Below, in pieces: positions 8,482 to 16,873 of a stretch of DNA of 64,000 nt (positions are counted from its first letter, which is position 1; the number at the start of each line of letters is the position of its first letter). The DNA is taken from contig JBKECN010000035.1 in NCBI GenBank assembly GCA_047974565.1, positions 124,001 to 188,000 on the forward strand, in the 5' to 3' direction. The notes beneath the pieces are model-generated. The model did no database searches, was not told the origin of the DNA, and saw only the letters and a list, made by a program, of their open reading frames with translations. The stretch is from JBDIAG01 sp047974565 (lineage in GTDB: Bacteria > Actinomycetota > Actinomycetes > Actinomycetales > CAWJMD01). The translations under genes and the position numbers were made by a program.

Positions 8482-9282
8482 GTGAGCTCGAGGCATGACG
8501 AGTCCACCGAGGTGAACCTCCGGCACGGGCAGCCCACGGGCGAGCCCGCCGGTGGACGCTCCCTTGGGCGAGGTTCGCAGGACAGCCGCGAACTCACCAT
8601 CGAGGAGGTCGCCGCGCTGGCCGGGATGACCGCACGGAACGTGCGCGCCTACCAACAGCGCCGGATGCTGCCGGCGGCCCGGCGCAACGGACGTCGACTG
8701 ATGTACAGCTGGGAACATGTCACCAGACTGAGGCTGATCCGCACCCTGCACAGCCGCGGACTCTCGCTGCGCGTCATCGAGGACCTCATCGCCCGCGGAG
8801 CACACGAACATGAGCTGGCTCGGATCGCCCAGGAAGCCACCCCGGGCACCTCGCGGGTGCGGGTACCCGTCGGAGATCTCAGCGTGGAGATGCTGCGCTC
8901 GCGCAACCCCTCGGCGATGAGCGAACTCGTCGAGGCGGGGGTGGTGCACCTCAAGGACGGCGAGCTCGTCGCCAGTTCGGGCGGACTCGGGGTCGCTGGG
9001 GCGCTGATCGCCAAGGGGGTGGACATCCAGACCGTGTACCGGGTGGTGCTGATCGCCTCTAGAGCGGCGCACAACACGGCCACCCGGTTGCGTACCGAGA
9101 TCGCCGACTTGGACGGCATGGACAATGAGACGGTGGCCCTGACGATGCGTTTGGCCTCGGTCAGTTTCAGTGACGCCCTCCTGGACCTGCTGGAGGGCAT
9201 GTCGTCCCTGCCCACGTCCGAATCCCGGGTCACCGACGTTCGTTCCGCGGATCTCACCAGGGTGCTGCCCCGCCAGCCCTGA
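8482..9282 (+). CDS. MerR-like transcription regulator
   Basis: This 266-residue protein has an N-terminal MerR-type winged helix at about residues 35-105 (LTIEEVAALAGMTARNVRAY, then QQRRMLP and later GRRLMYSWEHVTRL). A long C-terminal region, about 150 residues, lacks the short dimer helix and cysteines of metal-sensing MerR proteins, so the signal is unknown. The GTG at 8482 is preferred because GGGAGGT lies seven bases upstream; a GTG six codons earlier has nothing comparable. It stands alone ahead of the phosphoesterase gene; whether it controls its neighbours cannot be told from the sequence. Confidence 0.8.
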   Translation: MSSRHDESTEVNLRHGQPTGEPAGGRSLGRGSQDSRELTIEEVAALAGMTARNVRAYQQRRMLPAARRNGRRLMYSWEHVTRLRLIRTLHSRGLSLRVIEDLIARGAHEHELARIAQEATPGTSRVRVPVGDLSVEMLRSRNPSAMSELVEAGVVHLKDGELVASSGGLGVAGALIAKGVDIQTVYRVVLIASRAAHNTATRLRTEIADLDGMDNETVALTMRLASVSFSDALLDLLEGMSSLPTSESRVTDVRSADLTRVLPRQP

Positions 9283-9416
9283 CCCTTCAGCCCCGGACCG
9301 GGGAGAGGTTGACGCGGGGCGTGAGCGATGGAACACCCCATGGCGGGCCGCCTGGGGCGGTGCCGGTCGGTCGCCGTTTCCCGCTCGGCCGCAGGCTCGC
9401 GAGTAGCCTGGAGGGT

Positions 9417-10097
9417 ATGGTCCGAATCCTCGCCGTGGCGGATGAGGTTGCCTACAATCTGACCCCGGCGCGCATCCAGTCGTACCGCCCCGACTTGGTC
9501 GTGGGCTGTGGCGACCTGCCGTGGAGTTATCTCGAACTCATCGCCAACAGCGTCGACTGCCCGATGGTCTTCGTGCCCGGCAACCATGACCCGTCCATCT
9601 CGCCGGGTCGCCAGTCCCGGTCAGGGGCCTGGTTCCACGCGGGCGTGCTGGTGGACTCCCCCCGGCCCCACGGCGCGACCAACCTCGATGTGGATGTGAC
9701 CGATGTCGCAGGCCTGCGGGTGGCGGGACTCGGCGGTTGCGTCCGATACCGTTCCGGACCGCACCAGTACACTCAACGCGAATACCACCGGCGGGCAGCC
9801 AAACTCATGCGCAAGGTGCGCAGATTGGACCGCAAGACGCCCGCCCCCGTGGATCTCCTTCTCACTCACGCACCGCCGCGTGGGGTGGGCGACGATGACG
9901 ACCGCCCACATGTGGGCATCGATGCCCTGCACACGGTGCTGGACGCCGTCCAGCCCACGCTGCACCTGCACGGGCACATCCATCCGCACGGACGGTCGAT
10001 GCCCGACCGGCAGGTCGGCACCACCACCATTCGCAACATCATCCCGTTCCGGATCATCGAGTTCGACCGGGCGACCGAGTTGTCCTCGGCGTCCTGA
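9417..10097 (+). CDS. Calcineurin-like metallophosphoesterase
   Basis: This 226-residue protein has the order of metal motifs expected of the family: an aspartate in AVADEV, GCGDLPWSYL, GNHD in FVPGNHDPS, LLTHAPPRG and HLHGHIHPHG. These coordinate two metals for phosphoester cleavage. The ATG at 9417 follows GGAGGG closely. A TAGCCT hexamer ends seven bases before the ATG, so a leaderless transcript is also possible. The next gene, ParB-like, follows after 56 bases in the same direction and is probably in the same operon. The substrate is unknown. Confidence 0.85.
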   Translation: MVRILAVADEVAYNLTPARIQSYRPDLVVGCGDLPWSYLELIANSVDCPMVFVPGNHDPSISPGRQSRSGAWFHAGVLVDSPRPHGATNLDVDVTDVAGLRVAGLGGCVRYRSGPHQYTQREYHRRAAKLMRKVRRLDRKTPAPVDLLLTHAPPRGVGDDDDRPHVGIDALHTVLDAVQPTLHLHGHIHPHGRSMPDRQVGTTTIRNIIPFRIIEFDRATELSSAS

Positions 10098-10153
10098 GCC
10101 GCGCTCGCCGGCCGGCGGGTGAGCAGTTCTGACACCAACCGAGGAGGTTGCCC

Positions 10154-11116
10154 GTGGCTGCCCGAGATTCCGGCTCCCCACGCATGGACGCCGAAGCCGA
10201 CTTCATCCGGGTTCGGCGTCAGCAGATGCTGTCGAACCTCAGCCACCGGATGCGGGGACATGGCAGCGACAGTTCCCAGTCGCTGCCCTTCGACGAGGTG
10301 GTCCAGGCGCTCGGACGGGTCAGCGAGCAGCCCCTGGGCATCCGGACGATCGAGGTGGACCGGATCGTCGGCTCGGTGGACAAGGTGCGGGACTTCGACC
10401 CGAAGTTCCGGCCCACCTCCGGCCGCAGCCGGCAACGTTGGGAGCGGCTCGCCTTGGCCGTGCGCACCGGGCAGGACTTCCCACCGATCGACGTCTATCA
10501 GGTGGGCGACATGTACTTCGTCCGGGACGGTCACCACCGGGTCTCGGTGTGCCGGGCTCTCGACGTCCCGGTGATCGATGCGGACGTGACCCGGGTGGTC
10601 ACCCTGGCCGAACCCAGCGGGGTGAACCGCCGCACCGACCTGAGCCCGAAGGAACTGCGCCGGGCCATGCTGCAACGGGTGCCGCTGCGCAAGTCCAAGC
10701 GGGTCACCGTCCAGCTCACCGACGCCGAGGGCTATCCCTTCCTGGCCGAGATGATCGAGGCCTGGGCGGCCCGGACGATGTTCGCCGAGCAGCAGGTGAT
10801 GGATCGGGCCACCGCAGCCTCTCGCTGGTACGACGAGGAGTTCACCCCGGTGCTGGACATGATCGACGCCGGCGGGCTCCGGCAGCGCGACGAAACCGAC
10901 GGGGACGCGTACATGCGAGTCGCCGGAGATCGATACCGGGCATTCCTGGACCACATCTGGAACGACGAGGTCATCACCGTGCTGCGGGACAAGCACCGGC
11001 GTCGCGCTCAGCGCGAACTGCTCTCGGGCAATGTCATGGACATGCTCAACACCGACATCAAGGATCTGGTGCTGCGCTCTCCCGACACCGCACCCGAAGA
11101 CTCCCGTTCGGAGTAG
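10154..11116 (+). CDS. ParB N-terminal-domain (ParB/Srx fold) protein
   Basis: This 320-residue protein contains a ParB/sulfiredoxin-like core with the characteristic FPPIDVYQVGDMYFVRDGHH then RVSVCRAL, at about residues 105-145. It lacks the helix-turn-helix and dimer domains of true ParB, so a chromosome-segregation role is unlikely. The domain class can bind CTP or nucleotides; the job of this family is not established. The GTG start has GAGGAGG six bases upstream. It lies just after the phosphoesterase gene, suggesting shared function. Transcription probably ends at the hairpin at 11214-11248. Confidence 0.75.
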   Translation: MAARDSGSPRMDAEADFIRVRRQQMLSNLSHRMRGHGSDSSQSLPFDEVVQALGRVSEQPLGIRTIEVDRIVGSVDKVRDFDPKFRPTSGRSRQRWERLALAVRTGQDFPPIDVYQVGDMYFVRDGHHRVSVCRALDVPVIDADVTRVVTLAEPSGVNRRTDLSPKELRRAMLQRVPLRKSKRVTVQLTDAEGYPFLAEMIEAWAARTMFAEQQVMDRATAASRWYDEEFTPVLDMIDAGGLRQRDETDGDAYMRVAGDRYRAFLDHIWNDEVITVLRDKHRRRAQRELLSGNVMDMLNTDIKDLVLRSPDTAPEDSRSE

Positions 11117-11213
11117 CCGCCCTCGGGGGTGAGCCACCGGGCTGCCCGGCGTTCGACCCGGGCACTGCGAGGAACCGATAACCCGGACAACCGAACCACG
11201 GAACCGGAACAGC

Positions 11214-11248
11214 GAAGGAGGCGGTGGCCGATGGCCACCGCCCCCTTC
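11214..11248. terminator. Hairpin terminator between convergent genes
   Basis: A perfect 10-bp stem GGCGGTGGCC / GGCCACCGCC with loop GAT at 11220-11242, extended by GAAGG/CCTTC-like flanks. It lies between the ends of the ParB-like gene and sugC and could serve both strands. Confidence 0.7.
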
Positions 11249-11316
11249 GATGCTGCGCCGCTGAGCCGGTCTAGCCGGTCAGCACGCGCCCTACTCGGTT
11301 CACTTGCTCAGGCTCG

Positions 11317-12519
11317 TCACTTGCTCAGGCTCGCCCGGGAGGGCACCCCGACCTCGACCGGCACGAGGTTCTCGCCGGTGTTCGGGTCGAAGAGCGACAT
11401 CTTGGAACTGTCGTACCAGAGGGTGGCGGTGTCGCCCATCTTGACGTGGCTGGAGGCATCCAGACGTGCGGTGAGCGCGATGCCGTCGCCGTGCATGTCG
11501 TTCCCGGCGTCCTTGGCCAACTCGTCCAGCTGAGCCGAGGAGGCGCCTTCTCCGGTGACGCTGAAGTACGCGAAGACGTCCGAGCCCATCGCTTCGACGA
11601 TGTCGACCTTGGTGCGGAAGGTGCCACCCGGCTTGTCACCAGCCAGTGAGGCGTCCTCGAAGTGCTCGGGACGGATACCGACGATGACATCCCTGCCGCC
11701 GTTACGCCGCTCGAGCGCCTGGCGGAGTGCGTCCGGCAAGGGCGCCTCGCCGAGCGGAGTGGTGACGGTGCCATTGCCGATCGTGCCCGGCAGGAAGTTC
11801 ATCGACGGGCTGCCGATGAAGCCGGCCACGAACAGGTTGGACGGGTGCTCGTACAGGTAGGTCGGCGAGCCGGCCTGCTGGACGATGCCGCTCTTCATCA
11901 CCACGACCCGGTCGCCGAGGGTCATCGCCTCGGTCTGGTCGTGGGTGACGTAGAGGGTGGTGGTGCCCAGGCTCTTCTGGATCTTGGAGACCTGGGTACG
12001 CATCTGCACGCGCAACTTGGCGTCCAGGTTCGACAGCGGCTCGTCCATCAGGAAGGCCTTCGGCGAGCGGACGATGGCCCGACCCATCGCCACACGCTGA
12101 CGCTGACCACCGGAGAGGTTGGACGGCTTGCGCTCCAGGTGCTGGGTGAGCTCGAGCATCACCGCGGCTTCCTTGACCTTCTTGTCGATCTCGGTCTTGT
12201 TGACGCCGGCGAGCTTGAGCGGGAATCCCATGTTCTCGGCCACGCTCATGTGCGGGTACAGCGCGTAGGACTGGAACACCATCGCGATGTCACGGTCCTT
12301 GGGGGCCACGTCGTTGATCACCTTGCCGCCGATGATGAGCTTGCCGGAGGTGATGTCCTCCAGGCCCGCCACCATGTTGAGCGTCGTGGACTTCCCGCAA
12401 CCGGACGGCCCGACGAGGATGATGAACTCCCCGTCGTTGATGTCCATGTTGAAGTCCTTCACGGCGTGGAAGCCGTCCTGGTAGCGCTTGTCGATGTGCT
12501 CGAAGTGAATTTCAGCCAT
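11317..12519 (-). CDS. sugC: Sugar ABC transporter ATP-binding protein (SugC/MsiK/UgpC family)
   Basis: This 400-residue ATPase powers import by the two permeases encoded upstream. It has Walker A GPSGCGKST, the Q-loop VFQSYALYPHMSV, signature LSGGQRQRVAMGRA, Walker B AFLMDEPLSNLD and the switch histidine in YVTHDQTEAM. A C-terminal OB-fold regulatory domain of the MalK type follows (GFIGSPSMNFLPG onward). The ATG at 12519 has GGAGCG eight bases upstream. It is the last gene of lpqY-sugA-sugB-sugC, the order seen for the trehalose recycler of mycobacteria. The last 17 bases, including the stop, are tandemly duplicated downstream. Confidence 0.92.
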   Translation of the reverse strand: MAEIHFEHIDKRYQDGFHAVKDFNMDINDGEFIILVGPSGCGKSTTLNMVAGLEDITSGKLIIGGKVINDVAPKDRDIAMVFQSYALYPHMSVAENMGFPLKLAGVNKTEIDKKVKEAAVMLELTQHLERKPSNLSGGQRQRVAMGRAIVRSPKAFLMDEPLSNLDAKLRVQMRTQVSKIQKSLGTTTLYVTHDQTEAMTLGDRVVVMKSGIVQQAGSPTYLYEHPSNLFVAGFIGSPSMNFLPGTIGNGTVTTPLGEAPLPDALRQALERRNGGRDVIVGIRPEHFEDASLAGDKPGGTFRTKVDIVEAMGSDVFAYFSVTGEGASSAQLDELAKDAGNDMHGDGIALTARLDASSHVKMGDTATLWYDSSKMSLFDPNTGENLVPVEVGVPSRASLSK

Positions 12520-12552
12520 TGTGTGTTTCGCTCCTAGTCGAACCGGAGGGCG

Positions 12553-13386
12553 TCAGCCCTTGACGGCACCGTTGGTAAGGCCGGCGACGATCCGGCGCTG
12601 GAAGAGAAGGACGACGATGACAACCGGGACGGTGATGACCACGGCGGCCGCCGCGATCGGGCCGGTCGGCTGCTCGTAGGTGGTCGCACCCTGGAAGTAC
12701 GACATGGCGGCGGGAACCGTCCGGGACGCCGAAGTCGAGGTGAGCGACAGGGCGAACAGGAAGTCGTTCCAGCAGGCGATGAAGACCAGGATCGCGGTGG
12801 TGAACACACCGGGCATCGCCAGCGGGGTGATCACCAGCCGGAACGCCTGGAAGGGCGTGGCCCCGTCCATCTTGGCGGCCTTCTCCAGGTCCCACGGAAT
12901 CTCCCGGAAGAACGAGGCGAGGGTGTAGATCGCCAGCGGGAGCGCGAAGGTGACGTAAGGAATGATCAGGCCGAGCCACGTGTCGAAGATGCCGATCGTG
13001 GTCTCGATCTTGAACAGCGGTGTCACCAGCGCGATCTGGGGGAACATCGAGATGAGCAGCGACACACCGACGATGGCCTGCTTACCGGGGAAGTCCAGGC
13101 GGGCGATGGCGTAGGCGGCCATGGTGCCGAAGACCAGGGCGATGATCGTGGCGATGATGCAGATGCCGATCGAGTTGATCAACGCCCGGGTGAAGTCGTC
13201 GGTCTGGAAGATCGCGGTGTAGTTCTCGAAGCTCGGGTCGACCGGGAAGTACCGGCCGTCGTTGAGCGACGCCTTGGACTTCAACGACAGCGAGATGATC
13301 CAGAAGACCGGGATGAAGGCGTAGAGCAGGACGACGATGTTGATCGCCCACCACTTGGCCTTCTGGGCTGGGGTGTTCTCAGTCAT
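12553..13386 (-). CDS. sugB: Carbohydrate ABC transporter permease (SugB/MalG-like)
   Basis: This 277-residue inner-membrane permease has about six transmembrane helices and the cytoplasmic EAA loop EKAAKMDGATPFQAFRLVI ending in a glycine, which docks on the ATPase. It resembles MalG/SugB, the second permease of sugar importers. The ATG at 13386 has AGAGG at usual distance, and the gap from sugA is six bases. The substrate call rests on the operon and the binding protein rather than on this protein. Confidence 0.9.
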   Translation of the reverse strand: MTENTPAQKAKWWAINIVVLLYAFIPVFWIISLSLKSKASLNDGRYFPVDPSFENYTAIFQTDDFTRALINSIGICIIATIIALVFGTMAAYAIARLDFPGKQAIVGVSLLISMFPQIALVTPLFKIETTIGIFDTWLGLIIPYVTFALPLAIYTLASFFREIPWDLEKAAKMDGATPFQAFRLVITPLAMPGVFTTAILVFIACWNDFLFALSLTSTSASRTVPAAMSYFQGATTYEQPTGPIAAAAVVITVPVVIVVLLFQRRIVAGLTNGAVKG

Positions 13387-13392
13387 GGGTGA

Positions 13393-14328
13393 TTACCTCT
13401 TCCCCGCGTCCGAGCCGGGAGCCGCGGCCCCGAACAGCTTGATGAAGATGAACGCGATGATCGCGATGGTGATGAAGATGAGCACCGAGATCGTCGAGCC
13501 GATCCCCAGGTTCAACCCCTTGATGAGGTTGGAGTAACCCAACATCGAGACCGAGGAGGTCTTGTTCGCACCTTGGGTGAGAACGAAGATGTTGTCGAAG
13601 ATACGGAACGCGTCGAGGGTTCGGAAGAGCACCGCGACGAGGATCGAGGGCTTGATCAGCGGGATGGTGATGAGCCGGAACCGCTGGATCGCCGACGCAC
13701 CGTCGAGAGCTGCGGCCTTGAGCAGGTCCTCCGGCACCAGGGCGAGACCGGCCATGAGCAGCAGCGCCATGAACGGCACCGTCTTCCACACCTCGGCAAG
13801 GATGATGATCCACACCGACGGCCAGTACTGGGTCAGCGGTGCGCTGTCCGGGCCGGCCAGGTAGCCCAAGCCCTGGGTCCAGGCGAACCGCCAGGAGAAG
13901 GCCGCCACCACGGTGACGATCGCGTAGGGCACCAGCGCCGAGGTCCGCACCAGGCCGCGTCCGACGATGGTGCGGTGCATGATGATCGCCAGCGCCATGC
14001 CGAGGATGAGCTCGAAGATCACCCCGAAGAAGGTCATGAACGAGGTGACCCAGAAGGCCTGCCACCAGATCCCGGAACTGAGCACGGTGACGTAGTTGTC
14101 GAACCAGACGAACTGGTTGGCGTCCGGGGTCCGCAGGTCGGCCCGCTGCAGGGACAACCAGAAGGCGTAGACGATCGGGTACGCCGTGACCGCCAACATG
14201 ATGATGATGGCCGGGGCACACAGCATCAGTCCCAGGCGACGCTCGGCGCGCTTGCCCTCCGAGTAGCGCTGATTGGCGATCGCTTGCTGTTCTTCAGCGG
14301 AGGCGATCTCCTCCTGCACGACGCTCAT
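13393..14328 (-). CDS. sugA: Carbohydrate ABC transporter permease (SugA/MalF-like)
   Basis: This 311-residue permease has a charged N-terminal cytoplasmic segment of about 30 residues, then six hydrophobic helices. The EAA motif reads PEDLLKAAALDGASAIQRF. Its start codon overlaps the stop of the binding-protein gene (ATGA), so expression is coupled. It pairs with the SugB-like permease downstream to form the channel. It belongs to the MalF/SugA group by order and domain plan. Confidence 0.9.
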   Translation of the reverse strand: MSVVQEEIASAEEQQAIANQRYSEGKRAERRLGLMLCAPAIIIMLAVTAYPIVYAFWLSLQRADLRTPDANQFVWFDNYVTVLSSGIWWQAFWVTSFMTFFGVIFELILGMALAIIMHRTIVGRGLVRTSALVPYAIVTVVAAFSWRFAWTQGLGYLAGPDSAPLTQYWPSVWIIILAEVWKTVPFMALLLMAGLALVPEDLLKAAALDGASAIQRFRLITIPLIKPSILVAVLFRTLDAFRIFDNIFVLTQGANKTSSVSMLGYSNLIKGLNLGIGSTISVLIFITIAIIAFIFIKLFGAAAPGSDAGKR

Positions 14329-15626
14329 GGCAGGATCCCCTTACCGTCGATGGCGTTCTGGATCTGATCGTTCAGCTCCTGCGCCGAGGCCTCGGGGTTG
14401 ATGTCCCGGGGTGGGCTCAGCGTGGTGGAGATGATCGTCGAGATGTTCTGGTAGAGCGGTGAGATGGGCCGGGGAACGGCGGTCTGCAGTTCCTCGAGCA
14501 TGACATCGCCCATCGGGTAACCCTCACGGAACTCCGGCTCCTGGTAGATCGACTCCAGCACCGGCGGGTCTCCGGCCTCGAGCGAGGTCTCCAACTGGTG
14601 GGCCGGGTTGCGCAGGCACATGGCCGCTTCGAAGGTCTCATCCGGGTGCTCGGAGAACTTGCTGATGGCGTAGTTCATGCCACCGGTGGTCACCCGGACC
14701 GGCTGCCCCGCGACGAAGGACGGGTAGATGGCGAAGCCGAGCTTCTCAGCCATCTCGGGGTTTGCGGTGTTCATCGCCGAGCCGACGTACGGCCAGTTGA
14801 TGGAGAAGGCCGACTTGTCGTTCTGGAGTTCGGCGAAGATCTCGGTCTCGGTGTCGTTGGACAGCGAGGCGCTGGTCAGGCCGCTGTTGGCCAGCGTGTT
14901 CAGCAGGTCCAGGGCCTGGAGTGCGCCATCGCCGTCAGTGACCGTTGCCTTGGTGGAGTCCTCGTTGACCAGCGAACCGCCAAAGCCGTTGACGAAGGTG
15001 TTGACGTTCACGACGTAACCCTCGTACTGGGCTGCGGTGAGCCCGATCTCGTGCGGCTTGCCCTCAGCCTTGAGCTGCTCGGCCATGGACATCATTTCCT
15101 CCCAGGTCGCGGGAGGAGTCGGCACCAGGTCCTTGCGGTACCAGAGGATCTGCACGTTGGTGTGCTTGGGAATGCCGTACTGCTTGACGTTGCCGTCCTT
15201 GTCCGGCCACAGCGTCGAGTCGATGGTGGCCTGGAGGGTGTCCTCGTTGGCCTGGGCGACCTGCTCGGGAGTGAGCTCATGGATCCAGCCGGCCTCGGCG
15301 AACTCGGCGGTCCACACCACGTCCATGCCCAGCAGGTCCATCGACGAGTCGCCCGCCGCAAGGCGGCGGACCATCTGCTCACGCTGGCCGTCAGCGGTGC
15401 TCGGCAGCAGGTTCCCGACGATCGTGTAACGGCCGTTGGCCTCGGCATTGCAGTCGGCGATGATCGAGTCGAACCCGGAGGCGGCCGCACCGCCGTACAG
15501 GTTGATGATCACTTCGCCGTCGTTGCCGCTGGAACATGCGGCGGCCAGCGATGTCACCATCGCGGCGACCGCAACCATCGCGGCCTTGCGCCGGGGGGTC
15601 GACCCCCTGATCTTTCGGCCTTTCAT
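14325..15626 (-). CDS. lpqY: Sugar-binding lipoprotein of the LpqY type (probable trehalose ABC importer)
   Basis: This 433-residue family-1 solute-binding protein begins with a basic, then hydrophobic signal and a lipobox LAAAC with the lipid-anchored cysteine at residue 31. The early mature segment (SGFDSIIADCNAEANGRYTI, VGNLLPSTADGQREQMVRRL) resembles mycobacterial LpqY, the trehalose-binding lipoprotein; that resemblance is from memory. It acts on the outer face of the membrane and delivers sugar to SugAB. GAGGAGG precedes the ATG. A perfect CRP-type palindrome lies about 85-105 bases upstream. A maltose or other glucoside specificity cannot be ruled out. Confidence 0.82.
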   Translation of the reverse strand: MKGRKIRGSTPRRKAAMVAVAAMVTSLAAACSSGNDGEVIINLYGGAAASGFDSIIADCNAEANGRYTIVGNLLPSTADGQREQMVRRLAAGDSSMDLLGMDVVWTAEFAEAGWIHELTPEQVAQANEDTLQATIDSTLWPDKDGNVKQYGIPKHTNVQILWYRKDLVPTPPATWEEMMSMAEQLKAEGKPHEIGLTAAQYEGYVVNVNTFVNGFGGSLVNEDSTKATVTDGDGALQALDLLNTLANSGLTSASLSNDTETEIFAELQNDKSAFSINWPYVGSAMNTANPEMAEKLGFAIYPSFVAGQPVRVTTGGMNYAISKFSEHPDETFEAAMCLRNPAHQLETSLEAGDPPVLESIYQEPEFREGYPMGDVMLEELQTAVPRPISPLYQNISTIISTTLSPPRDINPEASAQELNDQIQNAIDGKGILP

Positions 15627-15708
15627 CGGCCCTCCTCGTCTACGCCCGTGTCGGACTCAGCGCGCACGCCGCCAGGTCGATGAAACCGGGCGACGCCTCC
15701 GCGCACAC

Positions 15709-15730
15709 GACTGTGATGGTCCTCACAGTC
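15709..15730. promoter_or_regulatory. CRP-type operator upstream of lpqY-sugABC
   Basis: A perfect inverted repeat GACTGTGA-N6-TCACAGTC. Its core TGTGA-N6-TCACA is the consensus for CRP-family regulators. It lies 83-104 bases before the lpqY start, and a crp gene is present at 5272-5949. Regulation by that protein is inferred. Confidence 0.7.
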
Positions 15731-16143
15731 GAACTGCGCGCACACACTGCCAGAAATACCGCGGCAGTTCTAACGGCAAGGGGCCTCTGGACGGTAAGGA
15801 GTTGATAACAACCTGGCCACGCTGTCAGGGGGAGGTCGGCCGCGAGGTCCGCACAGTCGTCGACACGCCGGAGCAAGTCGCCCGTAGCTGCCCGCATCCC
15901 CCACAGAAATTGTGCGATGTACCGGACTCGGTCGTGATGCCCGACGCGGGATCACACCCGAGGCGCTCACCCCTACCGCCACCCGATCTCACTCACATGG
16001 GCCTGGGACGGGATTAACAGCCCGGCCCGCAGGCAGGGCAACTCGCCGGGCAGGGCAACTCGCCGAACGGCGACCGCACACCCGAGCCAGTGGACTCCGC
16101 CGAGCCATCGTGGTTGGAGTGGCTAGGGCAGCGCAGCCTCCGT
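15731..16143. other. Intergenic region between divergent lpqY and RidA ends
   Basis: About 400 bases with no supported gene. It contains a weak inverted repeat GTTG-ATAA-CAAC at 15801-15812 that might be an operator but is too short to call. The rest shows nothing I can name. It closes the block inserted in the conserved neighbourhood. Confidence 0.3.
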
Positions 16144-16629
16144 TCAGGAGGTGCTGTGCTCGTCCGGCTCGGCACGCACCTCGACGACCAACTCGACCTC
16201 GACAGGCACGTTCAAGGGCAGCACGGCCACACCTACCGCGCTGCGCACGTGCTGGCCAGCCGGCCCGAAGATCTGCGCCAGCAGGTCGCTGGCACCGTTG
16301 AGCACGGCCGGCTGCGCCGTGAACTCGGGGTCGCTGGCCACGAAGCCGACCACCTTGACTACCCGCACGATGGAGTCGAGGTCGGCGACGCTGCTCACCG
16401 CGGCCAACCCGTTGAGCACGCAGGTGGCCGCCAGTTCGGTGGCGGTCTGCTGGGTGACCTGTGACCCGACCTTGCCCACCGCCAGCGGGGCCCCGTCCCG
16501 CATCGGGATCTGACCCGAGGTGTACACGTACGAACCGGATCTGAGCGCAGGCAGGTACGAGCCGGCCGGGGCCGGCACCGGGGGAAGCGCAAGGCCGAGT
16601 TCTTCGATTCGGTCGACGATCCGGCCCAC
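16144..16629 (-). CDS. RidA/YjgF-family protein
   Basis: This 161-residue protein belongs to the RidA/YjgF/Rv3678c group. It shows the conserved stretch YTSGQIPMRDG, then a long helix with ATCVLNGLAAV, and a C-terminal strand NVPVEVELVVEVRA. RidA proteins deaminate reactive enamines and imines; this actinobacterial branch may differ, and the catalytic arginine usually found in a C-terminal RVEIE-type motif is not obvious here. The GTG start is two bases after the stop of the DUF4177 gene, so the two form an operon. The position before the ArsA gene is conserved. Confidence 0.85.
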   Translation of the reverse strand: MGRIVDRIEELGLALPPVPAPAGSYLPALRSGSYVYTSGQIPMRDGAPLAVGKVGSQVTQQTATELAATCVLNGLAAVSSVADLDSIVRVVKVVGFVASDPEFTAQPAVLNGASDLLAQIFGPAGQHVRSAVGVAVLPLNVPVEVELVVEVRAEPDEHSTS

Positions 16630-16631
16630 GG

Positions 16632-16787
16632 TCAGGCCTTGGGACGCTTGAGATAGGCGACCAGGCCGTTTCCGTCCGGCCCCGGGACGACTTGGACCAG
16701 CTCCCAGCCGTCCTCACCCCATTGGTCGAGGATCTGCTTGGTCGCATGAACGATCAACGGCACTGTCGAGTACTCCCACGCGGTCAT
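16632..16787 (-). CDS. Small DUF4177 protein
   Basis: A 51-residue protein beginning MTAWEYSTVPLIVHATKQIL and containing WGEDGWELVQVVPGPDGNG, the hallmark of DUF4177. Its function is unknown. The ATG at 16787 gives the family-typical start; the frame extends further upstream but only into sequence without similarity. It corresponds to Rv3678A and is translated together with the RidA gene. Confidence 0.85.
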   Translation of the reverse strand: MTAWEYSTVPLIVHATKQILDQWGEDGWELVQVVPGPDGNGLVAYLKRPKA

Positions 16788-16873
16788 GGGGCTCAGCCTA
16801 GGCTGGGACCCTCCACCACGACCACACCGCCAGCCCCCCCGGTACCCCACCCGCGCTTGATGTAGGAGAACCA

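Noticed and set aside
15801..15812. GTTG-ATAA-CAAC as an operator
   Set aside because: Only four-base arms; expected by chance.
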